From Halapricum desulfuricans (lineage in GTDB: Archaea; Halobacteriota; Halobacteria; Halobacteriales; Haloarculaceae), in NCBI RefSeq assembly GCF_017094505.1, contig NZ_CP064787.1:1860001-1924000 (forward strand): a DNA stretch of 64,000 nucleotides, read 5' to 3'. Position 1 is the first letter of the stretch; each line of letters starts with the position of its first letter. The translations under genes and the position numbers were made by a program. The notes beneath the pieces were generated by a model. It saw only the letters and a list, made by a program, of their open reading frames with translations. It searched no databases and had not been told where the DNA came from. Positions 53,035 through 59,905 of this stretch are shown in pieces.

Positions 53035-53898
53035 TTACTCTCCCTGTCCGACAGTGATGACGGGGACTGGCGCGGATCGGACGGTCTTCTCGGCCACGCT
53101 CCCGAGCAGAATCCGATCAGTGCCGCGCTTGCCCGAAGTCCCCATGACGACGGCGTGAATGTCGTTCGCCTCGATCGTATCGAGGATGACCTCGTTGGGC
53201 GTCCCCCGTTCGACGTGCCGGACGACGTCCGCGACGCCGCGATCCTCAGCCGCCGAGACGAGGTCGTCGACGGCGTCGGTCGCGGCCTGCTGGCGCTCCG
53301 TATCGGCCGATCCGAGGTCCAGTCCGAGCAGGTCGTCCTCCACGACAGACAGCACGTGCACGGTCGCGTCGAGCGCCGCGGCGAGCGAGAGCCCGTGTTC
53401 GCCGGCCCGAGCCGCCCTGGAGCTCCCGTCGGTCGGAACGAGGACGTTCTCGTAGGGGAACGTCAGTTGCTCGTCGGGTCGCATCCGCATCGTCACCACC
53501 GGCACGTCCGAGAGCCGGACGACCTTCTCAGTGACGCTGCCGATAACGTACCGAGAGATGCCCTCTCGGCCGTGTGTCGGCATCGCAATCAGGTCGTGGC
53601 CGTATTGCTCGGCGTACTCCGCAATCATCGGCGCCGGGTTGCCCTGAATGACGTCAGTCTCGTAGTCCGCCCCGAGCGTGCGCAGGGTCTTCGCCGCGTC
53701 CTCGACGATCTCCTCGCCCTTTTCGACGAGCGCGTCGACGACGTGCGTCTCGACGACCGTGACGCTATCGCGCGTCGTGTCCGCCACGAAGAGGACGTGG
53801 ATCGTGGCGTCGGCCCAGTGTGCGATCTCGGCCGTGTGATGCAGGGCCGCCGCCGCTCCGTCGCTCCCGTCGAACGGGAGCAGAATGTCGTCGTACAT
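53035..53898 (-). CDS. Tandem universal stress protein
   Basis: A 287-residue protein made of two Usp domains, each starting with a strand (YDDILLPFDGSDGA, YENVLVPTDGSSRA) and ending in the ATP-binding G-x2-G-x9-G-S/T-V loop (THGREGISRYVIGSVTEKV; SGKRGTDRILLGSVAEKT). It is divergent from a second tandem Usp gene across a ~150-base intergenic region. The ATG at 53898 begins the first strand; an ATG three codons upstream is possible. Confidence 0.9.
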   Translation of the reverse strand: MYDDILLPFDGSDGAAAALHHTAEIAHWADATIHVLFVADTTRDSVTVVETHVVDALVEKGEEIVEDAAKTLRTLGADYETDVIQGNPAPMIAEYAEQYGHDLIAMPTHGREGISRYVIGSVTEKVVRLSDVPVVTMRMRPDEQLTFPYENVLVPTDGSSRAARAGEHGLSLAAALDATVHVLSVVEDDLLGLDLGSADTERQQAATDAVDDLVSAAEDRGVADVVRHVERGTPNEVILDTIEANDIHAVVMGTSGKRGTDRILLGSVAEKTVRSAPVPVITVGQGE

Positions 53899-54050
53899 CT
53901 CTCGCATGGCAGTACACGTCTCACTACCTAATCGTTTGTCACTCGAACGACGATGACACGCGGGCCGGAAACAAAGCGATGTCGCGGTTCTGTGTCACTC
54001 TTCGAGAGTTCAACTCCGATATTGATGTGTCTGCTCGACAACTGTGCCGT

Positions 54051-54908
54051 ATGTTCGACCGCATCCTCGTCCCGGTCGACGGCAGTGCGTGTTCGCAGGT
54101 GGCCGTCCAGTACGCGACGGAGCTGGCGACGCGCTACGGCGCGAGCGTCCACGCGCTCTGTGTGGCCGATTCTAGAACGCTCGAAAACGCACCCCACCGC
54201 GATCAGATCGAGCACGAATGCGCGGAGATCGCTGCAGACGCCTGTAAACACATCGCAGCGAGTCCCGTCTCGGCCGAACGGGCCGTCCGTACCGGCGTCC
54301 CTCACAGGGCGATCCTTCGATACGCGACCGAGCGCGGAATCGATCTCGTCGTGATGGGCTCTCACGGACGCACCGGCGTCGACAGATATCTGCTCGGGAG
54401 CGTCACCGAGAGAGTCGTCCGGCTCTCGGACGTGCCCGTTCTGACGGTCAAGGCGGCCGATGACGGAGGTATAACATACCCCTACACCGACATACTGGTG
54501 CCGACGGACGGAAGCGCATGCGCCGAGGCCGCTATCGACCCCGCAGTCGATATCGCACGAGCCTACGACGCGCGACTCCACGCGCTCTCGGTCGTCGAGA
54601 CGGTGTCGATGGGTGTCGATATCGGTTCGGCGGAAGTGTTCGACGCGCTCGAAGCGTCGGCGCGATCGGCCGTCGAAACAGTCGAGACCCGGGCCGAACA
54701 GGCGTCAGTCCCCGCGATCGAAACCGCGGTACTACACGGGACCCCATACCGGGGGATCCGATCCTACGTCGAGGACCACGACGTCGGTCTCGTCGCGATG
54801 GGCACCCACGGACGCACCGGCGTCGGACGATACCTCCTCGGAAGCGTCACTGAACGGACCGTGCGCACGTCTCCCGTCCCCGTGCTGACGGTTCGCGCCG
54901 ACACGTGA
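54051..54908 (+). CDS. Tandem universal stress protein
   Basis: A 285-residue double Usp. The first half runs from MFDRILVPVDGSACS to HGRTGVDRYLLGSVTERVV, the second from YTDILVPTDGSACAE to HGRTGVGRYLLGSVTERTV. Both nucleotide-binding loops are complete. GATATTG at 54018-54024, about 28 bases before the ATG, is the likely TATA box. With its divergent neighbour it may form a stress pair responding to the same signal. Confidence 0.92.
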   Translation: MFDRILVPVDGSACSQVAVQYATELATRYGASVHALCVADSRTLENAPHRDQIEHECAEIAADACKHIAASPVSAERAVRTGVPHRAILRYATERGIDLVVMGSHGRTGVDRYLLGSVTERVVRLSDVPVLTVKAADDGGITYPYTDILVPTDGSACAEAAIDPAVDIARAYDARLHALSVVETVSMGVDIGSAEVFDALEASARSAVETVETRAEQASVPAIETAVLHGTPYRGIRSYVEDHDVGLVAMGTHGRTGVGRYLLGSVTERTVRTSPVPVLTVRADT

Positions 54909-54971
54909 CGGTCCCCGGGACAGCCGCCCCGTTGCAGGCGGTCATTCGGTCGGGGCTGATGGGAGTCGCTC

Positions 54972-56450
54972 TCAGAGCTGTTCGACGAGCGCCTCGCCCT
55001 CGGGGAGGACTCGGACCGGTTCGTTCGCGGCCGCGAACGAGCGTGCCTGTTCGAGTTTCGCCCGCTTCTGGGCGTGGATCGTCACCAGTACTTCGCCGTG
55101 TCGGACGCGATCACCGACCCGAGCGTCGAGGTACACACCTGCGCGCGTGTCCTTCGGCGAGCCGGCCCGCCTCGCGAGTTCGTTGACGCGGCGGTTGTCG
55201 ACGTGGGTCACCACGCCGTCACGGGCTGCCGTCACCGTCTCGGTGTGCTGGCCGGGAACGAGATCGTCGACGCTCACGTTCGGGTCGCCACGCTGTGCGT
55301 CGACGATCTCCCGGAACTTCGCGATCGCGCGGCCGTCAGAGAGGATTTCTGATGCCGACACCTCGACGCCGGCCGTATCGAGCAACAGCTGTGCGAGGCG
55401 CTCGCTTTTGATCCGGAGGTCGTCCGGCCCGTCGCCGTTCAGGACCGCGAGCACGTCGCGCGCTTCGAGGACCGGCCCGACGCCGCGACCGACGGGTTGC
55501 TCGCCCCGCGTGATCGCACACGTGACCTCCATGTCGAGGCTCTCCCCGACTCGATTGAAGTCTCTGGCCATCTCCCGGGCCTCCGAGAGCGCCTCGACTT
55601 TCGCGCCCTCCCCGTACGGGATGTCGATGACGACGTGTGTCGACCCGGCGCTTTTCTTCTTCGAGAGGACCGACGCGACGATCTGTCCCTCCGGGTCGAC
55701 CGACAGCGGCGTCTCCGCGCGGATGATCTTGTCGTCGACCGGCGAGAGGTCGACTGATCCACCCCAGATCATACAGCCGTTGGTCCGTTCGACGATCCCC
55801 CTGATCTCGTCGAGCGTGAAGTCCACGTCACAGAACACCTCGAGCGTATCCGCCGTCCCGGCGGCGGAGGTCACGGCCCGCGAGGAGGTCTTCGGGATCG
55901 GGACGCCGGCGGCGGCCACGATAGCGACGACAATCGGCGTCACCCGGTTGCCCGCCACGCCGCCGATAGAGTGTTTGTCCCCGATCGGTCTGCGGTCCCA
56001 CTTCAGGGTCTGGCCCACCTCGACCATCGCGGACGTCAGGCCCTGCATCTCCTCGCGCGACAGTCCGTTCGCGAACACGCCCGAGACGAACGCGCTCAAC
56101 TCGACGTCGTTCAGCCGGTCGTGTTTGATGTCCTCGACGATCGTCCGCAACTCCGTGAGTTCAAGCTCCTCGCCGAGGAGTTTCTCCCGGAGGTGGACGA
56201 CGGAATCGGGCCTGTCCGCGACGACGACCTCGACGGGACCGGTGACGTGTCCCAGCGGCCGCGTGACGCCGAGGGTCCCTCTCGAGACCAGTTCGTCGGT
56301 CACCTCGACGATTCCCGTCGTCGTCCCGCCGTCGTACTGGAGCCGGACCCGATCGAGCGGGTGGACGCCGATTTCAGACGCGTCCGCCGCGTTGAGCAGG
56401 ACGGTCGGCGTTCGCGTCCCGATGTCGATCGCTTCCACAGCGAGTCGCAT
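54972..56450 (-). CDS. deoA: AMP phosphorylase
   Basis: A 492-residue archaeal enzyme of the thymidine/AMP phosphorylase family. It converts AMP plus phosphate to adenine and ribose 1,5-bisphosphate, which then feeds archaeal RuBisCO. Landmarks are DRRPIGDKHSIGGVAGNRV, PKTSSRAVTSAAGTADTLE, and KKKSAGSTHVVIDIPYG. The N-terminal swivel domain of ~80 residues distinguishes AMP phosphorylase from ordinary thymidine phosphorylase. The ATG at 56450 gives normal length. Confidence 0.94.
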   Translation of the reverse strand: MRLAVEAIDIGTRTPTVLLNAADASEIGVHPLDRVRLQYDGGTTTGIVEVTDELVSRGTLGVTRPLGHVTGPVEVVVADRPDSVVHLREKLLGEELELTELRTIVEDIKHDRLNDVELSAFVSGVFANGLSREEMQGLTSAMVEVGQTLKWDRRPIGDKHSIGGVAGNRVTPIVVAIVAAAGVPIPKTSSRAVTSAAGTADTLEVFCDVDFTLDEIRGIVERTNGCMIWGGSVDLSPVDDKIIRAETPLSVDPEGQIVASVLSKKKSAGSTHVVIDIPYGEGAKVEALSEAREMARDFNRVGESLDMEVTCAITRGEQPVGRGVGPVLEARDVLAVLNGDGPDDLRIKSERLAQLLLDTAGVEVSASEILSDGRAIAKFREIVDAQRGDPNVSVDDLVPGQHTETVTAARDGVVTHVDNRRVNELARRAGSPKDTRAGVYLDARVGDRVRHGEVLVTIHAQKRAKLEQARSFAAANEPVRVLPEGEALVEQL

Positions 56451-56595
56451 ACTGTCCGTTCGTCCGGACGAACCATAGAACCACGAGGTGCAGACCACTC
56501 TCGGCGATTTTCGCCACACTTCGTTCGGCAGAAGATGCGCCGGAGGGCTCGCGCCTGCTCGCCTTCTGGGCCCTCGCTCACGTCGTTCGCGAGGA

Positions 56596-56622
56596 CACCG
56601 GCCGGGATTTGAACCGGAGCCA
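56596..56622 (-). other. tRNA-like 3' fragment, possible old attachment site
   Basis: On the minus strand TGGCTCCGGTTCAAATCCCG-GCCGGTG matches the T-arm and acceptor end of the tRNA-Gly fragment at 58703 in 24 of 27 bases. No anticodon arm or 5' half accompanies it, and one T-stem pair is broken, so it is not a working tRNA. It may be the scar of an earlier integration, with the IS element now lying between the two fragments. Confidence 0.45.
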
Positions 56623-56766
56623 GACGTGCTCGCTACGCTGCGCTTCCAGGCTGCGACTTTCAGGGTGACGTAACAGTTACAAAATCCGGCAGCAAACAGC
56701 AGCACTCAGCAGCAAATCGAGAAGCTACCCCAAACCTTTAAATGTATATTTAATCTACATTGAGGT

Positions 56767-56904
56767 ATGGCCGAGTTCACATTCCAAGGCGAGGAAGCAA
56801 TCACGAAGGATGTAACCAAAACAGGAACGGGCGCACACGTCTTCGTTCCGAAAGAATGGCTTGGTGAAGAAGTCGCCGTCATCCGACTATCCCAAGACGA
56901 CTGA
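56767..56904 (+). CDS. DUF2080-family transposon-encoded small protein
   Basis: A 45-residue protein, MAEFTFQGEEAITKDVTKTG then TGAHVFVPKEWLGEEVAVIR plus a short end. It looks like a single SpoVT/AbrB-type hairpin and matches the DUF2080 proteins encoded just upstream of haloarchaeal tnpB genes. TTTAAATGTATATTTAA at 56737-56753 supplies the promoter. It ends 10 bases before tnpB. It may regulate the element. Confidence 0.85.
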   Translation: MAEFTFQGEEAITKDVTKTGTGAHVFVPKEWLGEEVAVIRLSQDD

Positions 56905-56914
56905 TACTACATAC

Positions 56915-58642
56915 ATGTCCTCTACACACCTCTCCCTCCCAGTCCGCTTGCCAGCCGAGGAGAGAGAGCGATACAATCGACTCGCTGAACTCACCACGCA
57001 AACAGCGAACACGCTCATCGAGCAATACTGGACACTAGACCACCTATCTGAGATTCACGAATCCTCGCATCAAGCGTGGAAATACTTTGACGAACACGAA
57101 GCGTTTGACGAGTTCAATATCTACCTCCCTTCCAGATACAAACGCTGCCTGTTGCAGAAAGTCGGTGAAACCCTGCGAAGCCACGCCGACAAACGAGACG
57201 CTTTTCAGACTATCAAGCCGCTGCTTCCCGACCACAAGATTCGACGCATCCACACGCGACGAATCAAAGAGCGGCTCTGGGAGTCGGACGAATACCTGTC
57301 TTCGGGCTACGTAGATGCACTAATCAACCAGTTGAACGCTTACTACGACGTTCACGGCGAATATCCAGACACGTACTTTGACTTTCAAGACTGCCCAGAA
57401 TACTCCTCTGGCGTGTTACCGTATTCAGCAGATGACGGGCCAACTAGCGGTCAGGCAGTCAAATACCAGTACGACGAATCCACGCAACAACTCACTGTCG
57501 AACTCAAAACCCCTGATACACTTGAAGCCGACACATGGGGTGACTGGACATGGACAGAATACACCTTAGATGGCTACGACGCCTTCCGCGAGTTAGTTGA
57601 ATACGGGAGTCTCTCCGCTCCATCATTCCAACCCAACACGTCGAAACGGGGCACTGAATACTACGAGTTGTCGTTCCCCGTCGAGGTCGAACACACAGAC
57701 ACCCCTGACGACGTTAAAACTGTGTTAGCGATTGATGGCGGTCTTCGGAAAGATGCAACCGCTGTCGTCGTAGACAACGAAGGAGAACAACTCTCCACCC
57801 CGTATTTCATCCAGAATACGGAACGAGAGAGGATGCGGAATCTGAATCAGGAGCGCAATCAACTCAACTCGAAACTCGCTCATCTACGCCGACAGGGACG
57901 CGACCATACAGACCACTTTAAACACATTCAATCGGAGTACGAGCGAGTGAACAACAAGCTTCGGCACAAGCGCGAGCAACTTGTCCACGACGTATCCAAC
58001 CAAATCCTCGCACTCGCCGTAGTGTACGACGTGGACGCTATCGTCCACGAAGACCTGCGGTCACTCTCACCACCACGGGGTGACGGACAGCTCTCATGGG
58101 AACTGTCATCATGGGCACGTCGAGAGATTATCGAGAGCATCAAATACCGCGCCGATATTGCGGGTATTCACGTTGAGAGAGTGTATGCAGGAAACACGAG
58201 TCGGTCGTGTCCTCGCTGTGGCTCGACAGGACATACAACGAAATCGCCGGACCACGACTACGAGGTCTGGCACGGCGGGCACTTCCGTTGCGACAACTCG
58301 CGGTGTGGCTTTCAGGCTGACCGTGACTACGTTGGCGCGGTCAACGTGGCCCGCGTGTTTTACGCGGAGTCGGACTCGCTAGACTCTGGTTTCACGTCTT
58401 CCTATACGGGAGACTCTGAAATCGAGCTAGCTGGCCGTTCCGCTGGCTCGCGTCCCGCGTTCGGCAACGCCCCCGTAGCGTATACTGGACAGTCGAGAGT
58501 GACTGCTGGTGGCGGGTCGGCGTTTATCGCGCCCGCTGTCACTCTGACAGGGACGAAAAACAATGGCAGCAAAAGTTCTGTGTCAAGCCCAGCGATACAC
58601 AGTTACTCTCGCTTCGTGCGAGATACTGCTGTTTGCTGCTGA
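56915..58642 (+). CDS. tnpB: TnpB RNA-guided nuclease of an IS1341-type element
   Basis: A 575-residue OrfB/TnpB. The RuvC catalytic residues are present: Asp274 in VLAIDGGLRKD, Glu379 in DAIVHEDLRSLS, and Asp471 in RDYVGAVNVARV. The zinc finger is CPRCGSTGH...CDNSRCGF. It is longer than the usual ~400 residues, with an extra N-terminal ~120 residues and a ~95-residue C-terminus that reads through the right-end hairpin and inverted repeat, so the guide-RNA scaffold would overlap the coding 3' end. The nuclease looks intact. Confidence 0.92.
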   Translation: MSSTHLSLPVRLPAEERERYNRLAELTTQTANTLIEQYWTLDHLSEIHESSHQAWKYFDEHEAFDEFNIYLPSRYKRCLLQKVGETLRSHADKRDAFQTIKPLLPDHKIRRIHTRRIKERLWESDEYLSSGYVDALINQLNAYYDVHGEYPDTYFDFQDCPEYSSGVLPYSADDGPTSGQAVKYQYDESTQQLTVELKTPDTLEADTWGDWTWTEYTLDGYDAFRELVEYGSLSAPSFQPNTSKRGTEYYELSFPVEVEHTDTPDDVKTVLAIDGGLRKDATAVVVDNEGEQLSTPYFIQNTERERMRNLNQERNQLNSKLAHLRRQGRDHTDHFKHIQSEYERVNNKLRHKREQLVHDVSNQILALAVVYDVDAIVHEDLRSLSPPRGDGQLSWELSSWARREIIESIKYRADIAGIHVERVYAGNTSRSCPRCGSTGHTTKSPDHDYEVWHGGHFRCDNSRCGFQADRDYVGAVNVARVFYAESDSLDSGFTSSYTGDSEIELAGRSAGSRPAFGNAPVAYTGQSRVTAGGGSAFIAPAVTLTGTKNNGSKSSVSSPAIHSYSRFVRDTAVCC

Positions 58643-58680
58643 AAATTGGAACGGTTCAAACCCGGTTCCGCAGTCGCCCG
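58560..58680 (+). ncRNA. Predicted position of the TnpB-associated omega/reRNA and its guide
   Basis: In IS200/IS605 elements the guide RNA runs from the tnpB 3' end across the right end, and the first bases beyond the element are the guide. Here the CTCGC-TTCGT-GCGAG hairpin and the end GCTGCTG are followed by AAAATTGGAACGG. Placement is by analogy; there is no direct evidence of transcription. Confidence 0.35.
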
Positions 58681-58702
58681 TCACGTCCGTTTCTCGCAGA
58701 CA

Positions 58703-58746
58703 TGCGCCGGCCGGGATTTGAACCCGGGCCATGAGCTTGGAAGGCT
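58703..58746 (-). other. 3' half of tRNA-Gly(UCC): attachment site at the left end of an integrated element
   Basis: Reading the minus strand: a partial anticodon stem, the loop CTTCCAA (anticodon TCC), GCTCA, a variable region, the perfect T-arm CCGGG-TTCAAAT-CCCGG, the acceptor end CCGGCGC and a discriminator A. Upstream of the anticodon stem there is no D-arm or 5' acceptor strand. The fragment is what integration into a tRNA 3' half leaves behind. The intact tRNA-Gly should lie to the right, beyond base 64000. Confidence 0.75.
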
Positions 58747-58752
58747 AAGGAA

Positions 58753-58852
58753 GCAATTTCTGCGAAATTGCTATTCTTCCATCGGAGACAGCGCGTAACG
58801 CCCGATTTATCGGGATTCACCCCTACCTTCGCACCCTACCCTTTTATATATT
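58753..58852 (-). promoter_or_regulatory. Strong TATA-like box and two hairpins at the element border
   Basis: GAATATATAAAAG on the minus strand (58841-58853) is a very good TATA box pointing toward the tRNA fragment. Downstream are the hairpins CCCGAT-AA-ATCGGG (58801-58814) and GCAATTTC-GCA-GAAATTGC (58753-58771). No ORF starts there. A short transcript ending in the tRNA fragment is possible. Nothing else is seen between here and the gene ending at 58965. Confidence 0.4.
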
Positions 58853-58964
58853 CGGGGGCAAAATCAGGGGGGTCCCGGAGTCGAAGCCTTGTGGCTCATT
58901 TATTGTACGCTCATCCGTTTACTGAAAAGACGGTAATACTTGCCGGTTTGCGGGGAGAACCGGG

Positions 58965-59480
58965 CTAATTCTGAAGACCCTCGATCAAATACGTCAGCGG
59001 TTTCACCCACGGATCAGTAGGCCGAATCGCAACGTACTCTTCCCGGTTCCCATTAATCGTCGGTCGAACCCGGCGGTCTTCAGTCGCTAAGAGATACTTC
59101 GCCGTCACCGGGTCCAAATCAATCACCCGGATCAATTCTTCGCTGTCGAGGACGTGAGCGACGAACATCTTCTCGCCCCTTTGGGCAATAATCTGTTCAA
59201 TCTTGTCTGGCCGGACCCACATCTCGCTCGACGGTGAGATGGGTACATCTGTTCCAGTCACCTCAACATACGCGTCCCGATCTGGAACGTAGAGATCAAA
59301 CGCCCCCTTCGAAAACCCATTCTCTTCGCCGCTTCCCTCAATATACTCCGTCGAAGTCGCACCGAACCCGGCTACCTCAACACTCAGACCCGCGTCTTCC
59401 AACAATTCAGCAACACGTAGTTCTCGATCTCGACTTATTCCCCAATGGTGCTGATATGCGTCTTTTAATGTGCTACTCAT
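58965..59480 (-). CDS. Unknown element protein, possible PD-(D/E)XK-like fold
   Basis: A 171-residue protein. It contains GAFDLYVPDRDAYVEVTGTD, in which Asp...Glu-Val-Thr resembles the core strand pair of restriction-endonuclease folds, but the lysine is missing. WGISRDRELRVAELLEDAGL near the start resembles the helix preceding such cores. The ATG at 59480 lies ten bases after the stop of the upstream gene; a GTG at 59504 would overlap it. The assignment is tentative. Confidence 0.6.
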   Translation of the reverse strand: MSSTLKDAYQHHWGISRDRELRVAELLEDAGLSVEVAGFGATSTEYIEGSGEENGFSKGAFDLYVPDRDAYVEVTGTDVPISPSSEMWVRPDKIEQIIAQRGEKMFVAHVLDSEELIRVIDLDPVTAKYLLATEDRRVRPTINGNREEYVAIRPTDPWVKPLTYLIEGLQN

Positions 59481-59490
59481 AATATTAGAA

Positions 59491-59721
59491 TTATATAAAG
59501 TCACTCAATCCGGTTTGACCAGAGACCGGCTCCGGTTCAGGTTCAGGAACCTCAACGGAACCAGGGGGACCGGTCGCGTCGGGACCATACATTCTCGCCC
59601 GAATATACGGCCACCGATGTTCCCAGCACAGTACCTTCGACCCACCGCGTTCGTTCTTCCCAAAAAGCAGGAATGACTTTACATTCTCAGTCTCTCCACA
59701 CCGCTCACACGTCAAGGTCAT
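59491..59721 (-). CDS. Small zinc-finger protein
   Basis: A 76-residue protein with TCERCGETENV (C-x2-C) and VLCWEHRW supplying a third Cys and a His, then a Pro/Glu-rich tail (EVPEPEPEPVSG). The ATG at 59721 overlaps the preceding gene by 17 bases, typical of compact viral gene clusters. The function is unknown. Confidence 0.7.
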   Translation of the reverse strand: MTLTCERCGETENVKSFLLFGKNERGGSKVLCWEHRWPYIRARMYGPDATGPPGSVEVPEPEPEPVSGQTGLSDFI

Positions 59722-59905
59722 ATTCAATTACTATCTCTCTCGGATCAAGCCGCGCCCCACACGCCGCACAGGCGAACGCGTTCCCGTAGAAATCCACGTC
59801 CATCCAGCATTGCTCTTCCTGTCGTATCAGCCACTCCAACCACGGCTCCTCTTCAGACGGCGACGGAGACACGGTGTGACACTCGGAACAAGACTTTATC
59901 TTCAT
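59705..59905 (-). CDS. Small zinc-ribbon protein
   Basis: A 66-residue protein with two knuckles: KSCSECHT near the N-terminus and CAACGARLDP near residue 45. Together these form a complete four-cysteine zinc ribbon. Its ATG overlaps the polymerase stop in ATGA. It may assist the polymerase or bind nucleic acid, which is inferred only from coupling. Confidence 0.7.
   Translation of the reverse strand: MKIKSCSECHTVSPSPSEEEPWLEWLIRQEEQCWMDVDFYGNAFACAACGARLDPREIVIEYDLDV

Larger units (their letters stand above)
56689..58643 (+). mobile_element. IS1341-type (IS200/IS605 group, tnpB-only) insertion sequence
   Basis: A unit of about 2 kb holding a DUF2080 protein gene and tnpB without tnpA. The left end has GCAGCAAACAGCAG (56689-56702), whose exact complement is at the right end (58626-58639). 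A hairpin CTCGC-TTCGT-GCGAG at 58610-58624 precedes the right end, as in IS605-type ends. Exact borders cannot be fixed without an empty site. Lower GC than the chromosome. Without TnpA it needs help in trans to move. Confidence 0.8.

Noticed and set aside
56596-56670. A complete tRNA on the minus strand
   Set aside because: Only the T-arm and acceptor 3' side can be matched. There is no D-arm or 5' acceptor strand, and one T-stem pair is broken.
58703-58820. A functional, intron-containing tRNA-Gly
   Set aside because: No sequence complementary to the acceptor 3' strand occurs upstream, and the region before the anticodon stem is an unrelated hairpin. An attachment-site fragment explains it better.
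58768-58968. A 66-codon ORF at the border of the integrated element
   Set aside because: It is Ser/Arg/Pro-rich without family features, and it overlaps the TATA-like box and the end of the opposite-strand gene.
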